A stretch of DNA of 64,000 bases from CAUZIZ01 sp965219855 (GTDB lineage Bacteria; Acidobacteriota; UBA6911; RPQK01; JAJDTT01): positions 124,001 to 188,000 of the forward strand of contig CBDCOR010000010.1 of the NCBI GenBank assembly GCA_965219855.1, in the 5' to 3' direction. Under the pieces are notes generated by a model. It searched no databases and had not been told where the DNA came from. It saw only the letters and a program-made list of their open reading frames with translations. This document shows positions 53,650 to 63,185 of the stretch, piece by piece. Numbering within the stretch: position 1 is the stretch's first letter; each line of letters opens with the position of its first letter. A program made the position numbers and the translations under genes.

Positions 53650-55500
53650 TGATGTAACCTATTGTTAAGATTGGGGTAATGCTACAAATCAGCTGCGTCG
53701 GTACTGGGTACATTATAGACGAACGCCGAGGAGATCCAGGGCTCGCTGCTGAAGCGATGTGGGACGGGTGATTTTGTCGAAGGCTGCTGAGCCGGGCAAC
53801 TGCGGCTGAATCCGGTTTTTGGAGATCGTGGCCAAATCGCTGAGCAAGGTCTGAAAGCTGTGCACGGGCCCACCCTCAACGGTGCGCTTGCGGTGAGCCT
53901 TGCGGAGGGCCTGAGGAGAGCGCTGAGAGGGTGCCACCACCGAATCGCGAAGCTGCCTCCCCGCCTCGGGATCCTCGTCGTCGAACAGGATCGGAGCTAA
54001 CTTCTGTCGCATGTGCCACTCGACGTAGTAGGCAAGCATGCACAGAAAGACGTGAGCGCGGACCCGATCCTCCAGATGGTGGTAAATGGGTCGGACCTTC
54101 AGATCGACACTCTTACAGCTGCGGAAGGCCCGTTCGGCGACGGACAACCCCTTGTAGGCAGCCACCGTTTGTTCGGCATCCATTTGCTCGCGGGCCAGGT
54201 TGGTGCGAATCACATAGATCCCGTCCAGTGCCGCCTCCTGCTCGATGCGCTCCTGCCGGCGCTGGTAGGAGAAGGACTCCTCGCCGATCTCCAGGACAAA
54301 ATGCTTGCCCACTTTGTAGCGGTTGAGGACTTTGCCCACCCGCAGGGCAATCCGATCCTTGCCCTTGAAGCGACGCTTCGGACGTTGCGTTGCCTGGACA
54401 ATCTTCTCCAACTCCAGCTCGGTCGCCTGGAGCAGTTGCTGGCGATTGCGGGCCCGTTCCTCCGCTAAGAGGGGATTACGGCAGACAATGAGCCGTTCCC
54501 CGGGGTAGTCCGGGCTCTGGATCTCGGCCAGGTCGCGTTGATCAAACAGGGACAGCTGCAGCGGACCGGATTGAAACAGTTTGCGGATCTGAGGGCCTCG
54601 CAGGGCCGTGATCCAGCCCATGCCGGGCAGCGGCTTGAGCTCCTCCCGAATGCGGGCTTCCGTCAGCATTCCTCGATCGGCGACCACCACCACCGAGCGC
54701 AACCCGAAGCGTTGGCGCAGTTTTTGGATTTGGCTGGTCACTGTTGTGGGGTCCGCTCGGTTGCCTTCGAAGACCTCGACCGCGACGGGGCAGCCTTTCG
54801 CACAGCAGGCCGAAGACGATCTGCAGCGTACCCCCTTTGCCGTCTCGGGAATACCCCCGCTGGGCCAACGGGCAACTCCTCCCTTCGAAGTAGGTCGAGG
54901 TGACGTCGTAGATCACGAGGCAACCGTCCTGCAGGCGCTGAGCCGCCAGCTGGTTTTCAATCTTTGGTTGTCGAACGAGCAGCCAGTCCAAGGCGCCGTA
55001 CAGATCATCGGCCGTCGCGGCCTCCACCTGTAAGAGCTCGCCCAAGCTGCTGGACAGGGTCTGGGGATCCCATCCGCGTGCGGTGGCCAGCTTGGAGCGG
55101 GGCTCCAGGATGCGCGCCACGATCAGGGCCACTACCAGGCGGCGCTGCAGGCTGTTGCGAGTGGCCAGTAAGCGCTCCAAACCGAGGCGGCGCAGGGTAC
55201 CCAAGACGGCCGCCACATGACCATGGGGGCGAGTGCGCTGGACCTGGAAGGCTTGGCTCAAGTCGGAGATGACGGAGCCTCCCTTCAAGAGGCTGCGCAG
55301 GCCTTCGACGATCTCCGCGGGCCACTTGCTGAGGTTAGCCAGAGTGCGCTTGCGCACCTTGCCGGCTTGCCGGTAGGACTCGCGCAGGAGAATGGCCGGG
55401 GGCGAGTTGCGGTTGGGAACGGATTCGATGTACATGGGCACTATAATATCACATACTACCGACAATAAAGGACACTAAACCAACTATTACATGGGTACAA
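53650..55500 (-). mobile_element. IS1634-family element (ends not resolved)
   Basis: Transposase-bearing insertion of the IS1634 type. Exact terminal repeats could not be matched by eye: the right side has CTATTACATGGGTACAAATT and the left has GTAATGCTACAAATCAG, only weakly complementary. Boundaries are approximate. Confidence 0.55.
53713..55435 (-). pseudogene. IS1634-family transposase, frameshifted
   Basis: First frame from ATG 55435: MYIESVPNRNSPPAILLRES, DLYGALDWLLVRQPKIENQL and VIYDVTSTYFEGRSCPLAQR with the first DDE Asp, to about 54805. One base is then lost within GCTGTGCGAAAGGCTG, and the protein continues in the next frame: TVTSQIQKLRQRFGLRSVVV, VADRGMLTEA (second Asp), DGIYVIRTNL and VAERAFRSCKSVDLKVRPIY (glutamate region) to 53713. 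About 573 residues if repaired, normal for the family. Confidence 0.85.
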
Positions 55501-55743
55501 ATTGTCGAACACAAAAAGACCCTTACCTGATGATCCACAATGGCTTACAGGTTGTTTTTCAGCTAGTTTTCAGGGTAACTTCGGCTTAGTAGCTCCCCAG
55601 CCGGGCTGCCCCATTCGAGAAAGAAACTTGAAGCCTCTCGCCACACTGTCCAGTGGCAAGAGACGTGCGACGTTCGGACGTTCAGACGTGCGACGATCCC
55701 AATGAAGTTTCAGCTTCGGGCCCTGACCAATCGCGAAGTCGGC
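55501..55743. repeat. Intergenic region with dispersed repeat family 2
   Basis: 243 bp containing the second copy of repeat family 2 (55640-55715), with an internal near-duplicate ACGTGCGACGTTCGGACGTT / CAGACGTGCGACGATC. Separates the IS1634 element from the HupE-like gene. No gene supported. Confidence 0.55.
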
Positions 55744-57003
55744 TCATCGAAAGAAGATGCGCTGGACCATCCAGTACGCCCCAGCCAGGGCGATGCAGAG
55801 AGATCCGGGGACGACCACATACCTGCGGTAGCGATCCGGGTTACGCAGCCACAGCGTAGCGAGGAACGCCAGCACGATTACTGTCAGTTGCCCCAGTTCG
55901 ACTCCGACGTTAAAACCCAGCAGGGCCACCAGGAGGGGTGCCGCTGGCAATTCGAGCTCACCCAGGGCTCCGGCGAAACCTAGGCCGTGAACCAGGCCGA
56001 AGACGAATATCACCAATAACCTCCAAGGCGAGTATTTTGGGTAGAAGATATTCTCCAGTGCGATCACCACGATGCTGGCGGCGATCACCGGTTCTACCAC
56101 GGAGCCCGGAACGCGCACCACGCCTGTTGTGGCAAGGCCCAGGGTGATGGTGTGCGCGAGGGTGAAGGTAGTGACCTGCCAGAGTAGAGGACGCCACTTT
56201 CGGCTGAGCAGAAAAAGACCCAGCACGAAGAGAATATGATCCAAGCCCAGCGGCGCAACATGCACGTAACCAGCGCGGATGAAGCTGAGAACAGTCTCCC
56301 AATCGTCCGATGAATAGACGCCCTCGATCAGCTCCAGGTCGGGATCCCCTATTTCCGCCTTCACCAAGCCTGTCAAGTCGAGCAGCCGGCTGGTTTCGCC
56401 GGGGAAAAGCACCTGGATGCCCTTTAGTATCTCCTTCTTGTAGTAGTTGAGACAAAGCACGCTGAGTTCCCCCTGCGGCAGGGCGCGAACCTGGTAGCCG
56501 GTGTGGCCGCCGAGATCGTCCAGACGCCAGGAGCCGGTCAACATGACAGGATCATCGGCTCGGCTGAGTGGACGGGATCGAAAAGTGGTGAACTCAAACG
56601 TCCAAATCGGTTGAACCACTCCTCCTGGATCCAAGGACAGCTCCACTGTGCGCCTGGCATACTCCTGTGCCTGTGACCGAAACCGATCGCGTTGTGCTTC
56701 TGAGAAGCGCAGGTACTGCTCGAGGAGCAGGTAGGGTTCGTTCACGGGATCCTCGCTGAAGCAACGGGTGTCGACTTCTATCTTGATGACGGCGCTGCCA
56801 TCCGCTTCAAAAGACGACCGCAGAGGGAGATCCGGAATTGGATGGGCGAGTGTAGGAGAAAGCGCGGCTGAGATCAGTGTCGCGATCAGGGCCAGACCCG
56901 GAGCTACTCGCCGGAATCGGGAAGAGAATCCGCACCTGACTCTCGGTCTTGCTTCATAGGCCCACCTGTGTTTCACTAGATAGGTAACGATGTGGCCAGA
57001 CAT
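55744..57003 (-). CDS. HupE/UreJ-like membrane protein
   Basis: 419 residues from ATG 57003 (frame open to 57126 without support). An N-terminal hydrophobic signal (GLALIATLISAALSPTLAHP) leads to a periplasmic domain of about 200 residues, then six to seven membrane helices with histidines typical of HupE/UreJ_2: GLDHILFVLGLFLLS, TTFTLAHTITLGLA, IENIFYPKY-like and FGLVHGLGFAGALGELELPA. HupE/UreJ proteins are implicated in nickel or cobalt uptake. The long periplasmic domain is characteristic of the uncharacterised acidobacterial/proteobacterial subgroup rather than classic HupE. Confidence 0.85.
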   Translation of the reverse strand: MSGHIVTYLVKHRWAYEARPRVRCGFSSRFRRVAPGLALIATLISAALSPTLAHPIPDLPLRSSFEADGSAVIKIEVDTRCFSEDPVNEPYLLLEQYLRFSEAQRDRFRSQAQEYARRTVELSLDPGGVVQPIWTFEFTTFRSRPLSRADDPVMLTGSWRLDDLGGHTGYQVRALPQGELSVLCLNYYKKEILKGIQVLFPGETSRLLDLTGLVKAEIGDPDLELIEGVYSSDDWETVLSFIRAGYVHVAPLGLDHILFVLGLFLLSRKWRPLLWQVTTFTLAHTITLGLATTGVVRVPGSVVEPVIAASIVVIALENIFYPKYSPWRLLVIFVFGLVHGLGFAGALGELELPAAPLLVALLGFNVGVELGQLTVIVLAFLATLWLRNPDRYRRYVVVPGSLCIALAGAYWMVQRIFFR

Positions 57004-57043
57004 ACTGGCCAACTTTAGACTACCCATCAAAAAGGAGAAAGCC

Positions 57044-57334
57044 ATGAGACTCATTCTCACTGCAATTCTTGTCTTCTCTCTGACAGTCGCGGCTCCCTTC
57101 GCCGGTTGTGGCAAGAAGGTGGCCAACGCGGGAACCCTGGAGAACGTGGATCAAAGCAACAAGACTATCAGGGTTAAGCAAGCAGATGGTACAGAACTCA
57201 CCTTCAAGGTGAACCCACAAAGCAAGTTCTACAATGCAGCCGGCGAGGAAACCTCTGCCGAAAGCTTGGTGGGTAAGGAGATCGATACCAGTACCGAGCA
57301 CGACGTGGTGGCTACGGCCAAGGAAAAGAGCTAA
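57044..57334 (+). CDS. Small lipoprotein
   Basis: 96 residues; start chosen by AAAAAGGAGAAAGCC upstream. The signal sequence LILTAILVFSLTVAAPFAGC ends in a lipobox with the lipidated cysteine at about residue 22. The mature part is a small beta-rich domain (TLENVDQSNKTIRVKQADGT, then ELTFKVNPQSKFYNAAG), like the DUF5666-type OB fold. Divergent from the HupE-like gene, with 40 bp between starts. Function unknown. Confidence 0.8.
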   Translation: MRLILTAILVFSLTVAAPFAGCGKKVANAGTLENVDQSNKTIRVKQADGTELTFKVNPQSKFYNAAGEETSAESLVGKEIDTSTEHDVVATAKEKS

Positions 57335-57727
57335 GCCTGCTCTACGGTTCGAAATCCGTAGTGAGAATCTAAAGTCAGAGCCCGGCCCCGGGGCATGCCA
57401 TCTCGATACTTCCAAATCGGTGTGCTTCGCTGGCTGGGGAGAGCCGAGCCACTGTACTGTTTTGCGTTGATCTTTCTGACTCGGCTGATCTACTAGTGCG
57501 CTTTGTTGGCGGCTGAACAGGCTCCCGATCCAGCTGTCCCCTCTATTTCTGTTCTCTGAGTCTCACGAGAATCAGTAGCGATCCTCGATCGACCCTTTTG
57601 GTCACTGACCGTCAGTGTACCTATCCCCAGTGGTTTCTTCGCGGATGAGTTCCGGGTTGGCGGAACCACCAGTTGTCGCTGGATCATTCAAAGTATGAGT
57701 TGGATCCGAAAGAAGGAGATTGCCAAG
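57335..57727. other. Intergenic region upstream of the VWA gene
   Basis: 393 bp without a supported gene. It must hold the promoter of the VWA gene. An in-frame ATG at 57695 lies upstream of the chosen start and could be used, but AAGGAGATTGCCAAG fits ATG 57728 better. Confidence 0.45.
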
Positions 57728-58337
57728 ATGCAAAAAAGGGTGGCGGTTGTCGGGCTGCTCGTGTTGAGCTGCCTGCTGAGCCTGGGGACCGCGGGCACTG
57801 AGCAGGAAGCCTCGCAGGGCGTCTACATCATCTTCGATGGGTCGGGTTCCATGTGGGGTCAGCTTGCTGACAAGGTGCACAAGATTACGGCAGCCCGTGG
57901 TGTGCTGAAGGAGTTTGTCAGTAGTGATTTTGGGGAGAAGGAGCTGGCACTGCGTGTCTATGGACACCGCAGGAAGGGCGACTGTTCCGACACCGAGCTG
58001 GTAGTTCCCTTCGCCTCCTCCCGCTCGTCCGTGACCCGAATGCAGGAGTTTGTAGATAAGATCAATCCCCGAGGGAAGACCCCCATCAGCCGAAGTCTGC
58101 GAGCAGCTTTGGAAGATTTCGGAGACCGTAAGGGCGAGATCATTCTCATCAGTGACGGGATCGAAACCTGCGACGAGGATCCCTGTGAGCTGGTGCGGGA
58201 TTGGGTCGAGAAGGACGTCAAGATCAAGGTGCATGTGGTCGGACTGGGTCTCAATACGCGCGAGGAGAAGGCCATGCGGTGCATCTCCGATGCGGCCGGG
58301 ACCCAGTATCAGAATGCCGGCTCCGCCGCCGAACTAG
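57728..58337 (+). pseudogene. VWA-domain exported protein, part 1 (interrupted by IS1380 and IS21)
   Basis: Starts at ATG 57728 with a signal peptide (VAVVGLLVLSCLLSLGTAGT). The von Willebrand A fold has the metal-ion-dependent adhesion site: VYIIFDGSGSMWG (DxSxS-like DGSGS), NPRGKTPISRSL (conserved Thr) and IILISDGIETCDEDPC (second Asp). Native sequence ends at the CTAG at 58337 (GSAAELA) and resumes in frame at 63186. Proteins with this head act in extracytoplasmic binding or assembly. Confidence 0.85.
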
Positions 58338-58450
58338 CTGTGACGGAACCTGGTATTTGATTCCTTAGGGGACGCGAAGTTTTACGACCCCTCCCCCCAA
58401 TCGGGGCGTCAGGGTCATGTCCGATTCTTCCGGTAGGAAGGAGGTCGGGG

Positions 58451-59718
58451 ATGCCGGTACGCCTCAGTGAGGAGGAAGTCGTGACGATTGGAGTTTTGGC
58501 CGACAAAGGCAAGAACCACTGCGAGATTGCTCGGACGCTTGGGGTCAGCGAAGGGACCGTGCGCTATCACTTGAGGCGACAGGCCGAAGGCGCTCAAGAC
58601 GGACGTCGGCAGAAGGGGTTCCAGGCGGAGGCTCTGGCCGGAATCATTGGTGCCTGGATGCAGGGGCATCCCGATGGGCAGCGACCCCCGAATGTCCGTC
58701 AGCTGTACGAACATCTGGTTTATGAATGCGATTACTCGAGCTCCTATCGTTCGGTGCTGCGCTATGTGCGCCGGCACTGGCCGAAGCCGAAGCTCCGAAC
58801 GTTTCGGCGAGTGGAGACGCCGCCTGGGGCCCAGAGCCAGGTGGATTGGGCCGAGTATCCGTCGGTGGCCGTTGGAAACGAGTTGGAGCCCCTTTCGGCG
58901 TTCATCATGGTGCTCTCCCACAGCCGGCAGCCCGCCATTGTGTGGAGTCGGCGGCGAGACCAGCTGTCCTGGCTGCAGTGCCACAACGAGAGTTATCGCC
59001 GACTGCAGGGAGTGGCCGCCGTCAACCGGATCGACAACGTCAAGACGGCCATCGCCTCGGGAGGCGGCCCCTGGGGAGAGATCCATCCGCTCTACCGGGC
59101 CTATGCCCGATCGGTGGGCTTTCACATTGATGCCTGCCGACCGGGGCAAGCCCAAGAGAAAGGGAAGGTGGAGGCCAAAGTCCGACTTTCGCGTTTGCTG
59201 GTGGAGCCGCAGAGCCAATACTGGAAGACCTCGAGGAGTTGCAGCACTTCACCGATGGACAGGTCTCGCGCTGGTCCCGTCGAGCGGTGTGTCCGGCCAC
59301 CGGCCTCACTGTCGAGGAGAGTTGGCGAGCGGAGCTGGAGCGTCTGGCGCCCTTGCCGATCCTTCCCGAACCCTTCGATGTGGTGGTCACGCGGCCAGTC
59401 CATCGGGACTGCATGGTTCGCTTCGAAGATCACTGCTATCCGGTTCCCTTTCAATGGGTAGGCCGCCAGGTGGAGGTGCGGGGCTGCTCGGGCAAGGTTC
59501 AGATCTTAGCCGAGGGAAAGGTCCTGCGGGAGTATGAGCGCCACACGCCGGCGCGGATTCTGATCGATCCCAGCTGCTGGCAAGGAGAAGCGACGGAGCG
59601 GGTCCTCGCTCCGCCGCCCTTGGGCAAGATGGGACAACGGCTGGAACAGATCTATCAGATGCCGGTGGAGCAGCGTCCTCTGGACCTGTACCAAGCTCTG
59701 GCGGAGGTGGCCCGATGA
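58451..59718 (+). pseudogene. istA: IS21 transposase IstA, frameshifted
   Basis: ATG 58451 follows GGAAGGAGGTCGGGG. N-terminal helix-turn-helix (NHCEIARTLGVSEGTVRYHL), then the DDE core with QVDWAEYPSVAVGNELEPLS and CRPGQAQEKGKVEAKVRLSR. Near 59210 (GAGCCAATACTGG) the frame changes, and the C-terminal part ILEDLEELQHFTDGQVSRWS continues to 59718. Without the shift it would be about 422 residues. The stop overlaps istB (ATGA). Confidence 0.85.
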
Positions 59719-60545
59719 GCGCGGCGACGAAGGGACGCGTGGATCTGGATCAAACCCGTCAGTCACTGGAGCAGCTGGGTCTGATGCATGCCAGCGAGCA
59801 ACTGTCCGAGCTGGTGGGCCAGGCGGTGAAGAAAAACCTCTCGGTCCATCGCTTTTTGGACGAACTGCTTTGGAGCGAACTGGCCCATCGGGAGGAGCGA
59901 CGGATCAAGACCTCGCTGAGACTGTCGGGACTGCCGCCGGGTCAGACGTTGGGGAACTTCGATTTTAACTTTCAGCCGGCGATCCGCAAGAGCCGCATCG
60001 AGACCTTGGCCACCTGTGAGTGGATCCGCGAGCACGAGACGGTTTTGCTCCAGGGTCCGCCGGGCGTGGGAAAGACGCATTTGGCGGTGGCCCTGGGAGC
60101 CAAAGCCATCGAAAACGGTTTCTCGCTGTCCTTCTTTCGACTGGATGATCTGCTTCACGCCATGAAGCTGGACGCCGAGTTGGCCCCCAAGGCGCTGCGC
60201 CGTAAGAAGTATGTCAACGTGGTGCTGCTGATCATCGACGAGGTCGGGTTCCAGGTCATGAGCCGGCTGGAGGCCAGCCTGTTGTTCCGGCTCGTCAGTG
60301 CCCGCTACGAAAAGGGAGCCACCTTGATCACCACCAACAAATCAGTCAAGGACTGGCCCGAGATCCTGGCCGGAGACGAAGTGATGGCGACCGCGTTACT
60401 GGACCGGCTGCTGCACCATTGCCACGTGCTGAATATCAAGGGAAGGAGTTATCGGCTCAGGGATTTGGAACGGGCCCTGGCAGGGGGGGCGGCCGCCGCC
60501 GAAGCGGCTCAGACTCCAGCCGCCCTGCGGGCTCCCTCCGTCTGA
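59715..60545 (+). CDS. istB: IS21 helper ATPase IstB
   Basis: 276 residues of the AAA+ DnaA/IstB class that regulates target selection by IstA. Walker A LLQGPPGVGKTHLAVALG, Walker B VVLLIIDEVGFQVM, sensor-like TLITTNKSVKDW and arginine-bearing LLDRLLHHCHVLNIKGRSYR. The ATG lies in the overlapping ATGA with istA. Intact. Confidence 0.93.
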   Translation: MSAATKGRVDLDQTRQSLEQLGLMHASEQLSELVGQAVKKNLSVHRFLDELLWSELAHREERRIKTSLRLSGLPPGQTLGNFDFNFQPAIRKSRIETLATCEWIREHETVLLQGPPGVGKTHLAVALGAKAIENGFSLSFFRLDDLLHAMKLDAELAPKALRRKKYVNVVLLIIDEVGFQVMSRLEASLLFRLVSARYEKGATLITTNKSVKDWPEILAGDEVMATALLDRLLHHCHVLNIKGRSYRLRDLERALAGGAAAAEAAQTPAALRAPSV

Positions 60546-61306
60546 GACACTCAGTGATCAGTGACGATTAAAACTCCGGGGCGCATTCGCTTAGCAAGAT
60601 TCAAACTGATGTCAGACCGTTGCCTCATGACAAACCGGCGGGAGCGCACCAAAGGTGACCTTCATCCAGGAACCCGCATGAGGAAGCGACAGACGCCCCC
60701 GCCAGCATGCCCTCAAGAGCGTTCTCCCGGCTGGGCTAGGGTCCCTCTCCGGGAACAGACGTCCAGGAGAAGGGGTTTGCAAGAGAATCCGGAAAAAACT
60801 TTCCCCCCAGTCGCCCGTCAAGCTCCGATCGTCGGGAGACCGGGTCCTCAGATACCCCAGTTCGGGACCCGAGCCAAGCTCGCCTACTGGGGCGAAAGAA
60901 AGCTATGGAAACTGCCGCGCTGTGGAAACCGTGGAAAACCAAGTCCACTTTGTGCCTGCCGATTCGGCTCGGGTGGTTTGTCCACCGTTCCCACAGCGCT
61001 TGGAAAACTCCTTCGGACGGAGTTTCCCACAGTTCCCACAGCTTCTGCGGCTGCTCACATCCAAATGAATCTATGCTTTGGGACGGCGCTCGCCCTCCCG
61101 TGGAAAAACCCAAAGCGGTTTTCCCACCGGATGCCTCCCGCTCGAGAAGAGAAATCAAAGGCTGCCCTTGAAATCAGGAGAACAAACTTTTATCGAACAA
61201 AAGACGAACACGTTCAGGTTCCTCCCGAACCTGCGTTTTTACTAACCGGGGAAGGGTCGTAAAACAATACGTCCCCTAAGGTCGTGAAAGTTCCTGTCAC
61301 TTGACA
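60546..61306. other. Long non-coding tail of the IS21 element
   Basis: 761 bp between the istB stop and the element end. It contains several direct and inverted GTGGAAA / TTCCCACAG words (60905-61050) and a 233-codon frame (60561-61262) that is arginine/proline-rich and low in protein character, which I do not accept as a gene. Most IS21 elements I recall have a shorter tail. Confidence 0.5.
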
Positions 61307-61310
61307 CTAG

Positions 61311-63181
61311 CCCCAAAAGAAGTAGATGAAAGTGGACTAAACCACATGTAAACACCTGAAATGCCAGACCTGACGGGTATTCTGGGGTTGTCAAAGAAAC
61401 TTCAGAACAAGCCGAAAGGAGGCATTTCAGGTGAAGAAAAAGGATAGCGCAATCATCCGCAAACGGGAAGCAGAGGTTGCTCAGCGATTGAGCCCCAGCT
61501 GGAACGGTCAAGACCCGAAACCGGTGCTCTCGCCCGAGGTCATCAGCTACGAGGTCTCGGAGAAAACGGGTGCGGTCAGTTACGGTGGTCTGGGGCTGCT
61601 GCAGCAGGTGGTGAAGTGGAGTGGGCTGGGGAAAGCCATTGACCAGGCGGTGACGCTGCTCAAACGCCACCAACCGTACCACGAATCGGACCACGTCCTG
61701 AGCCTGATCTACAACGTGGCCACGGGCGGGACCCGCTATCAGGATATTGAACTGCGACGTCAGAGTGTGAGTTTCCTGGAGGCGGTGGGAGCCGAGAAGA
61801 TCCCCGCCCCCAGCACGGCCGGAGACTTTGTGCGCCGCTTTGACGCGCCCGACGTGGTGGATCTGATGGAAGCCGTCAATGCCAGCCGCCTCAAGGTCTG
61901 GGCCCAACAACCGGCCCGTTTCTTCCAACGGGCGGAGATCGACGTGGATGGGACGATGGCCCCCACGAGCGGCGAATGCAAGGAAGGGATGGAGATCAGC
62001 TACGACGGGCAGTGGGGCTATGCGCCGCTGATCGTGACGCTGGCCAATACGGGAGAGGTGCTCTATGCGGTCAACCGCTCGGGCAACCGTCCCTCTCATG
62101 AGGGAGCGGCCGAATGGCTGGATCGGAGTATCGAGCTGGTTCGAGAGGCGGGTTTTCGGAAGGTGCGCCTGCGCGGGGACACGGATTTTTCGCTGACGGC
62201 TCATTTTGACCGTTGGACGGAGGCGGGCGTGGAGTTTGACTTCGGGATCGACGCCCATCCGAGCTTCGTCAAGTGGGCGGAGGCGTTGCCAGAAGCGAGA
62301 TGGAAAGAGCTGGGGCGCCCCAGCCAGGGGAAAGGAAAAGGGAAGAAGCGGCGCCAGCGGCGGGACAAAGTGAAGCCGGAGATTGTCAAGAGACGCGGGT
62401 TCAAGACGCTGACGCTGGAACGGGAAGAGATCGCGGAGATCGACTACCGTCCGAGCAAAGCGAAGCGAACCTATCGGATGGTGATCTTGCGCAAGACGAT
62501 CCTGGTCGAGAAAGGCCAGAAGCGGCTGCTGCCGCAGACGCGCTACCACTTTTATGTCACCAATATCTCGGCCAGCACGTTGGGAACGGCGGGAGTCGTA
62601 CGGGAAAACAACCGGCGCTGCAACCAGGAGAACGTCATTGAACAACTCAAGAACGGAGTCGAGGCCCTGCGGATGCCCTCGGATACGCTGGTAGCCAACT
62701 GGGCCTATCTGGTGATTGCGGCTCAAGCCTGGAATCTGAAGGCCTGGATGGGGTTGGTGCTGCCGGCGCGACTGCAAGCCCGAGAGCTGGTGAAGATGGA
62801 GTATCGCCGTTTCCTGCGAGAGGTCATTGAAATGCCCTGCCAGATTTTGCGCAGGGGCCGACAGTTGGTCTATCGGCTGCTGGATGTCAATGGTTGGAGC
62901 CGTCTTCTCTTGGAAGGCAGTAAGTGGTTGAAACACCGGCCAGCTACCTGAAACTGAAAGGAGATAAAGTAGCTCCGAGGGTCGCCAGAGCTGGGGCGAG
63001 GTGTCTCTACAAACGCCCCCCAAGAGGGCAGAATCGTTTTCCCTGAGCGATCGGCGTGGAGGACAGCTGAACACGTGCCTGTTCTGAGTGACTTCGCGCC
63101 GAAATTTAGAATTTAGGTCTCCAAAATGGCTCCTCGGAGCCGACAAAGGGGTCTATTTTCGAACTTGCGCTTATTTTGGGC
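61311..63181 (+). mobile_element. IS1380-family element, copy D
   Basis: 1871 bp, CTAG at 61307-61310 and 63182-63185. The left terminal base is C where copies A-C have A. Inserted in the VWA gene; removing it (and the IS21) with one CTAG restores AELA-DGLAKI in frame. Confidence 0.92.
61431..62951 (+). CDS. IS1380-family transposase (copy D)
   Basis: 506 codons, GTG start after AAAGGAGG. Same motifs as the other copies; one substitution SASTLGTAG for SARTLGTAG and FVRRF as in copy B. Intact. Confidence 0.92.
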   Translation: MKKKDSAIIRKREAEVAQRLSPSWNGQDPKPVLSPEVISYEVSEKTGAVSYGGLGLLQQVVKWSGLGKAIDQAVTLLKRHQPYHESDHVLSLIYNVATGGTRYQDIELRRQSVSFLEAVGAEKIPAPSTAGDFVRRFDAPDVVDLMEAVNASRLKVWAQQPARFFQRAEIDVDGTMAPTSGECKEGMEISYDGQWGYAPLIVTLANTGEVLYAVNRSGNRPSHEGAAEWLDRSIELVREAGFRKVRLRGDTDFSLTAHFDRWTEAGVEFDFGIDAHPSFVKWAEALPEARWKELGRPSQGKGKGKKRRQRRDKVKPEIVKRRGFKTLTLEREEIAEIDYRPSKAKRTYRMVILRKTILVEKGQKRLLPQTRYHFYVTNISASTLGTAGVVRENNRRCNQENVIEQLKNGVEALRMPSDTLVANWAYLVIAAQAWNLKAWMGLVLPARLQARELVKMEYRRFLREVIEMPCQILRRGRQLVYRLLDVNGWSRLLLEGSKWLKHRPAT

Positions 63182-63185
63182 CTAG

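Larger units (their letters stand above)
58339..61306 (+). mobile_element. IS21-family element, nested at the edge of IS1380 copy D
   Basis: 2968 bp, from TGTGACGGAACC to ...CACTTGACA, flanked by CTAGC on both sides (58334-58338 and 61307-61311). The long imperfect ends share CTTAGGGGACG and GTTTTACGACCC on both sides. The right CTAGC is made of the IS1380 target CTAG plus the first base of IS1380, so this element inserted after IS1380. Confidence 0.88.

Noticed and set aside
60561..61262. 233-codon ORF in the IS21 tail
   Set aside because: Arginine/proline-rich without domain signature, no ribosome site, and overlaps repeat words of the element end.
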